Position numbers and translations under genes: made by a program
Assembly (NCBI RefSeq): GCF_039543565.1
Contig: NZ_BAABJZ010000097.1
Location: forward strand, 1 to 64,000
Origin: Ferrimonas pelagia
Lineage (GTDB): Bacteria > Pseudomonadota > Gammaproteobacteria > Enterobacterales > Shewanellaceae
Reading direction: 5' to 3'
DNA length: 64,000 nt
Notes under the pieces: model-generated
What the model was told of the DNA's origin: nothing
Databases searched by the model: none
Seen by the model: the letters and a program-made list of their open reading frames with translations, nothing else
Shown here: piece after piece, positions 33,414 to 42,580 of the stretch
Layout of the letters: each line of letters begins with the position of its first letter
Numbering within the stretch: the first letter of the stretch is position 1

Positions 33414-35048
33414 ATGAGCCAACACAGTACAGCGCAGGGACAGGACATCGTGGTGTTGGGCCCACAGCAACCGGGCTCGCAGCGGATCCTTACGCCTGAG
33501 GCGCTCCGGTTTCTGACGGAGCTGGTGCAGCGCTTTGGTGGGCCGCGGGCAGAATTGATGTCACAGCGGCAACAGCGTCAGGCGCAGATTGACGCCGGTG
33601 CCATGCCGGGATTTTTGGCCGAGACGGCAGCGATCCGTCAGTCTGACTGGCAGATCTTGGGGATCCCCGCTGATCTGCAGGACCGTCGAGTTGAGATCAC
33701 CGGGCCAGTTGAGCGCAAGATGGTGATCAACGCGCTCAACGCCGACGTAAAGGTGTTTATGGCGGATTTCGAGGATTCGTTAGCGCCCGCCTGGGATAAG
33801 GTGATCGCCGGTCAGGTCAACCTTGCCGATGCCGTGCGGGGCGAGATCGATTTTGTCCATCCGGAAACGGGCAAAGCTTATACCCTGCGGGACGATCCAG
33901 CGGTGCTGATCTGCCGGGTCCGTGGACTGCATCTGGATGAACGCCATCTGGCCATGGCTGGAACGGCGGTTCCCGGCGCTCTGGTGGATTTTGCTCTGTA
34001 CTTCTATCACAACTATGAGGTGCTGCTCAGCAAGGGCAGCGGTCCCTACTTTTATATTCCCAAGCTGCAAAGTCATCAGGAAGCGCGGTGGTGGGCTCAG
34101 GTGTTCGCCTTTACCGAGCAGCGCTTCAAGCTGCCAGCGGGTACCATCAAGGTGACCTGCTTGATTGAGACCCTGCCTGCGGTGTTTGAGATGGATGAGA
34201 TCCTCTATGAGCTGCGCAATAACATCGTCGGGCTCAATTGCGGTCGCTGGGATTACATCTTTAGCTACATCAAAACGCTGCGTAATTATCCCGATCGGGT
34301 ACTGCCAGATCGCCAGGCAGTGACCATGGATAAGCCGTTTCTCAATGCCTATTCACGTTTGTTGATCAAAACCTGTCATCGCCGCGGGGCGTTGGCGATG
34401 GGGGGCATGGCGGCCTTTATTCCGTCGAAAGACCCGGAAACGCAGGCATTGGTGCTGCAAAAAGTGCAGAAGGATAAGGAGTTGGAGGCTAGGAATGGTC
34501 ACGATGGCACTTGGATCGCACACCCTGGGCTGGCCGATACAGCCATGGCGGTGATGGATCGCTTCATCGGCTCGACTCCGAACCAACTGTCGGAGACCCG
34601 CTCGGATGATGCGCCGATCACCGCGGAGCAGTTGCTGGAACCCTGCGATGGACAAGCGACGGAGCAGGGCATGCGGGCCAATATCCGTATTGCCGTTCAG
34701 TATATGGAGGCGTGGATCGGCGGTAACGGCTGCGTGCCCATCTACGGTTTGATGGAGGATGCGGCGACGGCGGAGATCTCGCGGGCCTCGATCTGGCAAT
34801 GGATCCGTCATGGCACCGTATTGGACAACGGCCAACTTGTGACCAAGGCATTGTTTGAGCAGATGCTGGTGCAGGAATTGGAAACGGTTCGCGGCGAGTT
34901 GGGGGCTGAGCGCTTTGACGCTGGCCGATTTGCCGAAGCAGCTGAGTTGTTTCGCTCACTGACCTGTGCTGAGCAGCTCACCGACTTTTTGACCCTGCCG
35001 GGTTACCAGATCCTGATCGAACCGTCCCTCAAGGAAAACCAAGCTTAA
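33414..35048 (+). CDS. aceB: Malate synthase A
   Basis: 544 residues, the standard length for the A form. VFMADFEDSLAPAW, LIETLPAVFEMDEIL and GLNCGRWDYIFSYIKTLRN are the family signatures, and a C-terminal helical plug follows. It condenses glyoxylate with acetyl-CoA to malate, the second enzyme of the glyoxylate shunt. The ATG follows GCGGGGGC. Isocitrate lyase lies 12 bases downstream, as in the classical ace operon. No aceK is present here. Confidence 0.97.
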   Translation: MSQHSTAQGQDIVVLGPQQPGSQRILTPEALRFLTELVQRFGGPRAELMSQRQQRQAQIDAGAMPGFLAETAAIRQSDWQILGIPADLQDRRVEITGPVERKMVINALNADVKVFMADFEDSLAPAWDKVIAGQVNLADAVRGEIDFVHPETGKAYTLRDDPAVLICRVRGLHLDERHLAMAGTAVPGALVDFALYFYHNYEVLLSKGSGPYFYIPKLQSHQEARWWAQVFAFTEQRFKLPAGTIKVTCLIETLPAVFEMDEILYELRNNIVGLNCGRWDYIFSYIKTLRNYPDRVLPDRQAVTMDKPFLNAYSRLLIKTCHRRGALAMGGMAAFIPSKDPETQALVLQKVQKDKELEARNGHDGTWIAHPGLADTAMAVMDRFIGSTPNQLSETRSDDAPITAEQLLEPCDGQATEQGMRANIRIAVQYMEAWIGGNGCVPIYGLMEDAATAEISRASIWQWIRHGTVLDNGQLVTKALFEQMLVQELETVRGELGAERFDAGRFAEAAELFRSLTCAEQLTDFLTLPGYQILIEPSLKENQA

Positions 35049-35060
35049 AGGAGTACCGAT

Positions 35061-36650
35061 ATGTCTAGTTACAAAACCGATATGGATTCGGCCGCAAATT
35101 TGATTGAAAGCCAAGGTCAGACTTGGGGTGTGAATGCAGAAACGGTGGCGCGGATGAAGGCGCAAAATCGTTTCAAGACCGGTATTGATATCGCGCGCTA
35201 TACGGCGGGGATCATGCGGGCGGATATGGCGGCCTACGATGCCGATCCTGCCAACTACACCCAGTCACTGGGTTGCTGGCATGGGTTTATTGGTCAGCAG
35301 AAGATGATCGCCATCAAGAAGCATTTGACCGAGACCAAGGGAAAATACCTGTACCTATCCGGTTGGATGGTGGCGGCGCTGCGCAGTGAGTTTGGGCCCT
35401 TGCCGGATCAGTCGATGCACGAGAAAACCGCGGTGGCCGGTTTGATCGAGGAGCTGTACACCTTCCTGCGCCAGGCGGACGCCCGTGAGCTGGGTGGCCT
35501 ATTTCGTCAGTTGGATGCGGCACGGGAGCAGGCCGATCAGGCCAATGCAGCTAAGATCCAGTCCCAGATCGATAACTTCCAGACCCACGTTGTGCCCATC
35601 ATTGCCGACATCGATGCAGGCTTCGGCAACGAGGAAGCGACCTATCTGATGGCTAAGCAGATGATCGAGGCCGGTGCTTGCTGCATTCAGATCGAAAATC
35701 AGGTGTCGGATGAGAAGCAGTGCGGTCATCAGGATGGCAAGGTAACGGTCCCTCATGAGGATTTCTTGGCCAAGATCCGCGCCGTACGTTATGCCTTCCT
35801 TGAGCTGGGTATCGACGATGGCGTCATTGTCGCGCGAACCGATTCACTGGGTGCAGGCTTGACTAAGCAATTGGCAGTGACCAAGGTGCCGGGCGATCTG
35901 GGCGATCAATACAACCGCTTCCTGGATGTGGAAGAGGTGAGCCTCGCTGAAATGAGCAACGGCGATGTACTGATTAATCAAGATGGTAAGTTGGTGCGGC
36001 CTAAGCGCCTGCCATCCAATCTGTTCCAGTTTAAGCCGGGATCCGGCGAGGATCGTGTGGTGCTCGATTGCATCACCTCGATGCAAAATGGCGCCGATCT
36101 GTTGTGGATCGAGACCGAAAAGCCCCATGTGGGTCAGATCGCCGGGATGGTTAATCGCATTCGCGAAGTGGTACCCAGTGCCAAGCTGGTGTACAACAAC
36201 AGCCCGTCATTTAACTGGACATTGAATTTCCGTCAGCAGGTATTTGATGCCATGCAAGCGGCTGGTGAGGATGTGTCTGCTTATGAGCGTGCCGACTTGA
36301 TGAACATCAAGTATGACATGTCGGCACTGGCGACCACCGCCGATGACAAGATCCGGACTTTCCAGGCGGATGCGGCCAAAGAGGCGGGGATCTTCCATCA
36401 CTTGATCACCTTGCCGACCTACCACACCGCCGCTCTGTCGACCGACAACTTAGCCAAGGCTTACTTCGGTGATGAGGGCATGCTGGGCTATGTCGCGAAC
36501 GTGCAGCGCAAGGAGATCCGCGAAGGGATCGCCTGTGTGAAACATCAGAACATGGCCGGTTCCGATCTGGGGGATGATCATAAAGAGGCGTTCTCTGGCG
36601 ATGCGGCACTGAAGGCGTCAGGTAAAGACAACACCATGAACCAGTTCTAG
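35061..36650 (+). CDS. aceA: Isocitrate lyase (long, Pseudomonas-type)
   Basis: 529 residues, longer than the 434-residue E. coli form and like the larger type seen in Pseudomonas. The active-site loop is KQCGHQDGK near residue 218, and IADIDAGFGNEEATY, VARTDSLGA and NNSPSFNWT are the other catalytic blocks. It splits isocitrate into succinate and glyoxylate. Follows aceB with AGGAG as ribosome site; a good terminator ends the operon. Confidence 0.96.
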   Translation: MSSYKTDMDSAANLIESQGQTWGVNAETVARMKAQNRFKTGIDIARYTAGIMRADMAAYDADPANYTQSLGCWHGFIGQQKMIAIKKHLTETKGKYLYLSGWMVAALRSEFGPLPDQSMHEKTAVAGLIEELYTFLRQADARELGGLFRQLDAAREQADQANAAKIQSQIDNFQTHVVPIIADIDAGFGNEEATYLMAKQMIEAGACCIQIENQVSDEKQCGHQDGKVTVPHEDFLAKIRAVRYAFLELGIDDGVIVARTDSLGAGLTKQLAVTKVPGDLGDQYNRFLDVEEVSLAEMSNGDVLINQDGKLVRPKRLPSNLFQFKPGSGEDRVVLDCITSMQNGADLLWIETEKPHVGQIAGMVNRIREVVPSAKLVYNNSPSFNWTLNFRQQVFDAMQAAGEDVSAYERADLMNIKYDMSALATTADDKIRTFQADAAKEAGIFHHLITLPTYHTAALSTDNLAKAYFGDEGMLGYVANVQRKEIREGIACVKHQNMAGSDLGDDHKEAFSGDAALKASGKDNTMNQF

Positions 36651-36695
36651 TTGAGGGTTCCTATCCCGTTGTGTCTTGTTGTGGCATGACTTTTG

Positions 36696-36722
36696 GGGCG
36701 ACCTTAGGGTTGCCCTTTTTTT
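36696..36722 (+). terminator. Intrinsic terminator after aceA
   Basis: GGGCGACC (36696-36703) with GGTTGCCC (36708-36715; one G-T pair), loop TTAG, then seven T. Confidence 0.9.
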
Positions 36723-37283
36723 GTTTTGTTCTTTGGAGTTGTTGATATTTAGCGTGCCTGCCTTCGCGCCATTGGCAAAGAGAACGGCAGACACCGTGCT
36801 TGAGAAAGGTGCAGAGGCTCGTCGCTTCCGTTGCTTTTTTTGTGGGGGACGTGACGACGATGTACGAGTTAGAAGTGAGCTCCTAAAAAAATAACTTCAA
36901 TAGTTTGCGAATAATGCGTCTCTGTTTGGCGTGATAACGAAACGTGCATTGCGATTGATTTAGGTTTTGTGACGGGAGTCAGACAGCCATATCTCGTTTC
37001 TTCTCGAGCAACCGACGTTGTTTGGGGTGGTGTCATGTAGGGTGAGCGCGAAGATATGACATTGTTCGCAGTTCGATGCGCAACTGTGTGAGCTTAATGT
37101 GCCTCTAATGGGGGTGATTGTTAGGCGCCCGTTCACCCGTTGTTACAATAAGACTTTTATTTGTTTTTGTGCGACATAGCTCGTGTTTTGTTGGGCTGCT
37201 GTTCAGGTTGTGGCGCGTAGAATCCCGAAAAAATCAGTTTGCATGCACTTTGCGTGCGTTTTGTCATCAGGGATCTTCGCTTC
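36723..37283. other. 560-base region upstream of the second RND operon
   Basis: No gene. The 72-codon frame at 36676-36894 spans the aceA terminator and is not credible. A possible -10 box TACAAT lies near 37145, but the matching -35 is poor. A 6-bp repeat TGTCAT/ATGACA flanks about 20 bases near 37035-37065. Nothing else is recognisable. Confidence 0.4.
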
Positions 37284-38384
37284 ATGAAAAACATCCGTAA
37301 GTTGCCCGTAGCAGCAGCCCTTGCAGCCGTCGTCTTGACGGGTTGCCAGCAGGCCAGCGAAGCGCCTGCCATGCCTGTCCCCACGGTGGAAGTCTCTGCG
37401 GCGAGTCTGCAGCAGTACCAACCAGTCAAGCGTTTCTCTGGTCGTATCGAGGCCATTGAAGATATTCAGATCAGCGCTCAGGTAACCGGTTATCTGACCA
37501 AACGCATGGTAGCTGATGGCGAGGTAGTGGAAGCCGGCACGCCGCTGTTTGAGATCGATCCTCGCCCTTATCGTGCGGCGTTGGCGGCAGCGCAGGGAAC
37601 TTTGGCGGAAGCTAAGGCATCTCGCGATATTGCAGCGGTTAACCTCAAGCGTAATAAAGAGCTGTCGGGCAAAGGCAGTGTCAGTCAGGCGGACATCGAT
37701 AATCTGACCGCGACCCTTGCCATGGCGGATGCGCGGGTCCAGCAGGCGCAAGCGGCACTGGATAGCGCCGAGCTGAACCTGTCTCACACCACCGTGATTG
37801 CGCCGATCGGCGGTCAGGTTGGTGCGGCAACCGCCAGCGTGGGGGATCTCGTGAGCCCTCAATCCGGTGCGTTGATTAACTTGGTGCAGTTGGATCCAGT
37901 TCGGACCAGTTTCCGTATTTCAGAGCGTGAGCGGATGTTCTGGCTGAGTCAGGGATTTGCTGAGGGAGAGGGGATGGAGATCGCGTTGGATCTGGGTCAA
38001 GGCGTCATGTATGACCAGCGAGGCTCTCTCAGCTTTTTCGACAACCGCATCGATCTGGCGACCGGCACTCTGGCGCTTCACGCTGATTTCGAAAACTCGG
38101 ACAGAACACTGATAGCTGGTCAGTTCGTACAGGTTCAGGTACGTCCGGTGCAGCCGCTCAACGGCTTGGTTATCCCGAACGCAGCGGTTCAGACGGATCA
38201 GCAAGGCAGCTTTGTGATGGTGGTTGGCGAGGGTAATACCATCGAGCGTCGTAACGTTGAGCTGGGTGAACGTTTGGGCCAGGAAATTGTGGTGCTCGGC
38301 AACCTGAAAGAGGGTGAGCGCATTGTGACTGCTGGCTTGCACCGTGCCCGAGCCGGTGCCCAAGTTCAGGTTGCAGGTGAATAA
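37284..38384 (+). CDS. Efflux membrane-fusion lipoprotein of RND pump 2
   Basis: 366 residues from the ATG at 37284. Lipobox AVVLTGC at the end of the signal sequence. FSGRIEAIEDIQISAQVTGY, IDPRPYRAALAAAQGTLAEA and LSHTTVIAPIGGQVGAA show the AcrA/MexE layout. It is paralogous to the adaptor at 28539 but clearly diverged. The pump gene begins two bases after its stop, so the pair is tightly coupled. Confidence 0.93.
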   Translation: MKNIRKLPVAAALAAVVLTGCQQASEAPAMPVPTVEVSAASLQQYQPVKRFSGRIEAIEDIQISAQVTGYLTKRMVADGEVVEAGTPLFEIDPRPYRAALAAAQGTLAEAKASRDIAAVNLKRNKELSGKGSVSQADIDNLTATLAMADARVQQAQAALDSAELNLSHTTVIAPIGGQVGAATASVGDLVSPQSGALINLVQLDPVRTSFRISERERMFWLSQGFAEGEGMEIALDLGQGVMYDQRGSLSFFDNRIDLATGTLALHADFENSDRTLIAGQFVQVQVRPVQPLNGLVIPNAAVQTDQQGSFVMVVGEGNTIERRNVELGERLGQEIVVLGNLKEGERIVTAGLHRARAGAQVQVAGE

Positions 38385-38386
38385 CG

Positions 38387-41300
38387 ATGATCTCTAAGTT
38401 CTTTATTCACAGGCCTAAATTTGCGATTGTGATCGCGCTAGTCTTGGTGCTGGTGGGGATGATCGCCATGCGTACCATGCCGGTCAACGAATTCCCGCAG
38501 ATCACACCGCCGGTGGTGCAGGTTGCGGCCATGTACCCGGGCTCCAACGCTGAGGTCGTTGAGCAAACGTTGGCGCAGCCGATCGAGGAAGCGGTGAACG
38601 GCGTAGAGAACATGCTCTACATGCGTTCGCGTGCGGCCAACGATGGCGGTTACTTCCTCGAGGTTACGTTTGATATCGGTACCGATCCCGATATGGCTAC
38701 GGTACAGGTACAAAACCGGGTGAACGAGGCGCTGCCGCGTTTGCCGGCGGACGTGCGTGAGCGTGGCGTAAAGGTGTCAAAAAAATCGCCAGATCTATTG
38801 ATGGCGATGGCCTTTTACTCGCCGGGCAACACCTACGATGACATCTTCCTGACCAACTATGTTGGCCTTAACGTGGAGGAGCAGCTCAAGCGTGTGCCGG
38901 GGATCTCGGACGTGTCGCTGATGGGCGGCGCACGTTACTCCATTCGAGTTTGGCTGGATCCCGAACGTATGGCGCGTTACGGCTTGACCACCAGTGATGT
39001 CTATGGCGCTCTTGCCGAGCAAAACATCGTGATGCCAGCCGGCCGCCTAGGTGGCGCGCCGGATCTTGATCAGCCGGCCATGACGGTTCCGCTGGTGACC
39101 CGTGGTCGCTTGAAAGACGTGGAAGAGTTTGAGCACGTCATTGTCCGCGCTGACAATCAGGGCAGTACCCTGTTGCTCAAGGACGTTGCTGAAGTGGAGT
39201 TGGGCAAGGAGCTGTATGACTTTAGCGCGACTCGAAACGGTCAGCTGGCCTCCATGCTCTCTTTGTCCCTGCAACCCGATGCCAACGCCCTGGCGACCGG
39301 GGCATTGGTGAAAGAGCTGTTGGCGGACATTGAAGCCAACTTCCCTGAAGACATGGCTTACGACGTGGTGTACGACACCACGGTGTTCGTGGAAGAGTCC
39401 ATCGCATCCGTTATTGAGACCCTGATCCAGGCCATTTTGTTGGTTGTCTTGGTGACGTATCTGTTCCTGGGCTCGATTCGTGCCACTGCGGTGCCTTTGG
39501 TGGCCATTCCGGTCTCACTGATCGGTACCTTTGCCGCGATGCTGGCGATGGGCTTTACCATTAACACCGTTACCTTGTTTGGTTTGATCCTCGCCATTGG
39601 TATTGTGGTGGATGATGCCATTTTGGTGATCGAAAACGTTGAGCGTAACATGCGTGAAAACCCGTCTTGGACGGGCGCGCAGGCGACCATCAATGCGATG
39701 AAGGAAGTAACCGGCCCGATCATCACCTCCACGTTGGTACTGCTGGCTGTCTTTATTCCGGTGTCCTTGCTCCCAGGCATTACTGGTCAGATGTATGCAC
39801 AGTTCGCGGTGACTATCGTGATCTCCGTGTGTCTGTCCACTGTCAACGCACTGACGCTGTCGCCAGCACTGTGCTCTATGTTGCTTAAGCCAAGCACCAA
39901 AGCGGGCCCACGCTGGTATCAGGCCTTTAACCGCTTCTTTGATAATGTGACGGATCGCTATGGCAAAGTCGCGGCGGTACTGGTGCGTAAATCCGGTTTG
40001 CTGCTGGGCATGTACGCCGTTGGCATCATCGCTTTGACCGTTGCGCTCAACAATACCCCAACCGGCTTTGTGCCTGAGGAAGACAAGGGTGTGATGATCG
40101 TCAACGTTCAGCTGCCGGATGGGGCATCGTTGGCGCGTACCAATGAGGTAGTGAACGAGCTGGAACAGGTTATCCTCAATTATCCTGAGGTGGAGTCTGT
40201 TGGCGCGGCCCGTGGTTTTGGCCTGTTATCGTTCTCGCTGCAGTCTAACGGGGCGACCCTGTTCGTCCGCTTGAAGGATTGGGCTGATCGTGACGCTAAG
40301 CTGTCTGACGTCGCCATGCGTCTGAACGGCTGGGCCATGATGCAGTACAACGATGCGCAAGTGATGGCGTTTGGCTCACCGGCCATTCCGGGCATTGGTA
40401 ACAGCAACGGCTTCGAGTTTATGCTGGAAGACACTCAGGGGCGTCCGCGCACCGAGCTGGCGACCGTGATGCAGGATTTCCTCATGGCGGCAAACCAGCA
40501 GCCAGAGCTGAGCCGAGTGTTCTCCTTCTTCCGGGCCAATGTGCCGCACTACTATGTGGATGTGGATTACAACAAGGCACGTCAGCTGGGCATTCCTATC
40601 ACAGATATCTTTGCGGCGTTGCAGACCAATCTCGGCGCCATGCGCGTTAACGATGTGACCCTATACGGTAAATCCTATCGGGTGAATATGCAGGCGAAGG
40701 CTGAGTTCCGTCGTGATACGTCGGACTTGGGTCGCTTCCATGTACGCAGCGCGACGGGAGAGATGATCCCATTGTCGACCTTGGTGTCTCTGGAGCCGAC
40801 GTTGGCACCGGACGTGGCTTGGCGCTATAACCTGTACAATGCCGCGACCATCTCTGGTCAAGCGGCACCAGGTTTCAGTTCGGGTGAGGCGATGGCCGCG
40901 ATGGAGCGACTGGCTGATCAGATGCTGCCGGATGGCTATGCCTACGAATGGACCGGTATGGCGTATCAGGAACAGGAAGCGGGTAATATGGCGGTCTATG
41001 CGTTTGCATTGGCTCTGCTGTTTATATACTTGTTTATGGTGGCACAGTACGAGTCCTGGACCATGCCGACCGCCATCATCTTGGTCGTGCCGATGGCAGT
41101 CTTGGGTGCCATGCTGGCGCTGCTGTACTCCGGTCTGCCTCTGAACCTGTATGCCCAGATGGGTCTGGTTCTTCTTATCGCGCTGGCGGCGAAAAACGCC
41201 ATTTTGATCGTCGAGTTCGCTCGGGCCAAGCGGGAAGATGAAGGGCTGCCAATCGAGCAGGCTGCGGTGGAAGCCGGTAAGCTGCGTTTCCGTGCGGTTA

Positions 41301-41527
41301 ACATGACCTCCTGGTCGTTTATCTGCGGCATGATCCCGCTGATCTTCGTCTCTGGCGCCGGTGAGGTCTCGCAGTGGTCGTTGGGTTGGACCTTGGCGGG
41401 TGGCTTGACCATGGTGCTGGTGATCGGTACCTGCTTTATTCCCGGCTTCTTTGCGTTGTTCCAGCGTTTGCGCGAGCGTGTGAAGGGGGACAAACCCTCG
41501 CAAGAAGTGGCGGCAGAGGTGAAGTAA
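38387..41527 (+). CDS. RND efflux transporter 2 (HAE1/AcrB type)
   Basis: 1046 residues, 12 helices. The relay residues appear in AIGIVVDDAILVIENVERN and ALAAKNAILIVEFARAKRE. Compared with pump 1 the overall order of blocks is the same, but the periplasmic sequences differ, so substrate ranges are likely different. Starts IHRPKFAIVIALV. Followed by an intrinsic terminator. No local regulator gene or outer-membrane channel is visible. Confidence 0.94.
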   Translation: MISKFFIHRPKFAIVIALVLVLVGMIAMRTMPVNEFPQITPPVVQVAAMYPGSNAEVVEQTLAQPIEEAVNGVENMLYMRSRAANDGGYFLEVTFDIGTDPDMATVQVQNRVNEALPRLPADVRERGVKVSKKSPDLLMAMAFYSPGNTYDDIFLTNYVGLNVEEQLKRVPGISDVSLMGGARYSIRVWLDPERMARYGLTTSDVYGALAEQNIVMPAGRLGGAPDLDQPAMTVPLVTRGRLKDVEEFEHVIVRADNQGSTLLLKDVAEVELGKELYDFSATRNGQLASMLSLSLQPDANALATGALVKELLADIEANFPEDMAYDVVYDTTVFVEESIASVIETLIQAILLVVLVTYLFLGSIRATAVPLVAIPVSLIGTFAAMLAMGFTINTVTLFGLILAIGIVVDDAILVIENVERNMRENPSWTGAQATINAMKEVTGPIITSTLVLLAVFIPVSLLPGITGQMYAQFAVTIVISVCLSTVNALTLSPALCSMLLKPSTKAGPRWYQAFNRFFDNVTDRYGKVAAVLVRKSGLLLGMYAVGIIALTVALNNTPTGFVPEEDKGVMIVNVQLPDGASLARTNEVVNELEQVILNYPEVESVGAARGFGLLSFSLQSNGATLFVRLKDWADRDAKLSDVAMRLNGWAMMQYNDAQVMAFGSPAIPGIGNSNGFEFMLEDTQGRPRTELATVMQDFLMAANQQPELSRVFSFFRANVPHYYVDVDYNKARQLGIPITDIFAALQTNLGAMRVNDVTLYGKSYRVNMQAKAEFRRDTSDLGRFHVRSATGEMIPLSTLVSLEPTLAPDVAWRYNLYNAATISGQAAPGFSSGEAMAAMERLADQMLPDGYAYEWTGMAYQEQEAGNMAVYAFALALLFIYLFMVAQYESWTMPTAIILVVPMAVLGAMLALLYSGLPLNLYAQMGLVLLIALAAKNAILIVEFARAKREDEGLPIEQAAVEAGKLRFRAVNMTSWSFICGMIPLIFVSGAGEVSQWSLGWTLAGGLTMVLVIGTCFIPGFFALFQRLRERVKGDKPSQEVAAEVK

Positions 41528-41559
41528 CCGACGTCACTCAATCGATAGGTTGATTTATC

Positions 41560-41590
41560 AAGCCCGTTACCGCCAGGTAGCGGGCTTTTT
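41560..41590 (+). terminator. Intrinsic terminator after RND pump 2
   Basis: AAGCCCGTTACC (41560-41571) with GGTAGCGGGCTT (41576-41587; one G-T pair), then T-run. Confidence 0.9.
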
Positions 41591-41612
41591 CGTTGTGTGG
41601 ACAGGTGACCGA

Positions 41613-42203
41613 CTAGCTCTGAGCCGGTGGTTGGCGCAGGTGATGTTGGCAGTCGGTCACAAGCTCAGGCAGCACCTGAGTAAATGCGTGGTAGATCTCG
41701 TGGTTCAATCGCCAGATCTCATCGCGGGCGTGCAACAGCCTGTCGGGCTGGGACAGACGTTGTGCTATTCCACGGATCGCCCGATCGATCCCCTGACGGT
41801 GCTGATATTGGCTTAACCAGTCGGTTTGCTGCATGGCGATTAAGACGGGGCGAAAGCTGTCAGGCAACACCGGGCTTGACGTCATGGTTTGATAGCAATG
41901 GGCCGCGAATTGAGGTAGCGGCGTGGGGTGGTAGTGCGACCAATGCTTGGCCAGCTGATGGTCAAACGCCATGTCCAGCAAGATCCCCGCCATGCGTCGG
42001 TGCCGTTGGTTAAATTGACGCTTGAGCGATAACACCTGCGGATGACTGTCCATTTGACGATCGACCAAGCGATGCAGTGCCATGCCGGTTCTCAGGGGCT
42101 CTGGCCAGCCGGTGAGTGGACCTCGAACAAAGTCGGCGGCGACGGCCCCGGCGAGATCCGTTTGAGTAAGATGGGCAATATAGAGGTGCGAAAGATAGTT
42201 CAA
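41613..42203 (-). CDS. acpH: Acyl carrier protein phosphodiesterase AcpH
   Basis: 196 residues of the DUF479/AcpH family: NYLSHLYIAHL at the start, GAVAADFVRGPL, HRLVDRQMDSHP and HRRMAGILLDMAFDHQLAKHW are its hallmarks (metal-binding HD-like helices). It removes the phosphopantetheine arm from acyl carrier protein. The start is TTG at 42203, supported by family alignment of NYLSHL and an AGAGGGC ribosome site. Convergent with the RND pump and divergent from the small gene before queA. Confidence 0.92.
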   Translation of the reverse strand: MNYLSHLYIAHLTQTDLAGAVAADFVRGPLTGWPEPLRTGMALHRLVDRQMDSHPQVLSLKRQFNQRHRRMAGILLDMAFDHQLAKHWSHYHPTPLPQFAAHCYQTMTSSPVLPDSFRPVLIAMQQTDWLSQYQHRQGIDRAIRGIAQRLSQPDRLLHARDEIWRLNHEIYHAFTQVLPELVTDCQHHLRQPPAQS

Positions 42204-42304
42204 TTGACTTGCCCTCTGACAAGGAGCTGATTATTATTCGTTCAACTCCAAGGATGGCGTTGATTTTGCTACATGTTAGAAACATACCCCAAGGATGGAT
42301 GCTG

Positions 42305-42478
42305 ATGTCAATAAAATGGCTATTTAGTCACCGCTCGTCGCAGGCGCAACGTGAACGGAGCTGTGTTAATCTGATGCCAATGGAAAGCCACGATGTGCCT
42401 GAGCAGTTGAGTCAGGTATTACGCCAGTACGACAACGCCGATGAGCCGGCTGTGCGCGCCGATGACGAGCAAAAGTGA
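42305..42478 (+). CDS. Small hypothetical protein upstream of queA, 57 aa
   Basis: From the ATG at 42305 (AAGGA nine bases before) it reads MSIKWLFSHRSSQAQRERSC, then NLMPMESHDVPEQLSQVL and an acidic tail. Soluble, no membrane segment. A longer frame begins at 42209 but has a weaker start. No family is recognised. It precedes queA by about 100 bases with a short hairpin between (GCCCCC 42540-42545 with GGGGGC 42555-42560). Confidence 0.5.
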   Translation: MSIKWLFSHRSSQAQRERSCVNLMPMESHDVPEQLSQVLRQYDNADEPAVRADDEQK

Positions 42479-42580
42479 TCATCGTTAGCGACTTTAGCGC
42501 CCGTGACTTGAATCTCGCTCCGCCTCTTCATAGACTAGCGCCCCCGCCCCGAAAGGGGGCCCAAACAGTGCGAAGAGACA

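Noticed and set aside
33287..33499. 70-codon frame upstream of aceB
   Set aside because: Lies in AT-rich leader and overlaps the true aceB start in another frame.
36676..36894. 72-codon frame after aceA
   Set aside because: Runs through the aceA terminator; no ribosome site and no recognisable domain.
40661..41503. 280-codon minus-strand frame over RND pump 2
   Set aside because: Antisense shadow of a conserved membrane protein gene.
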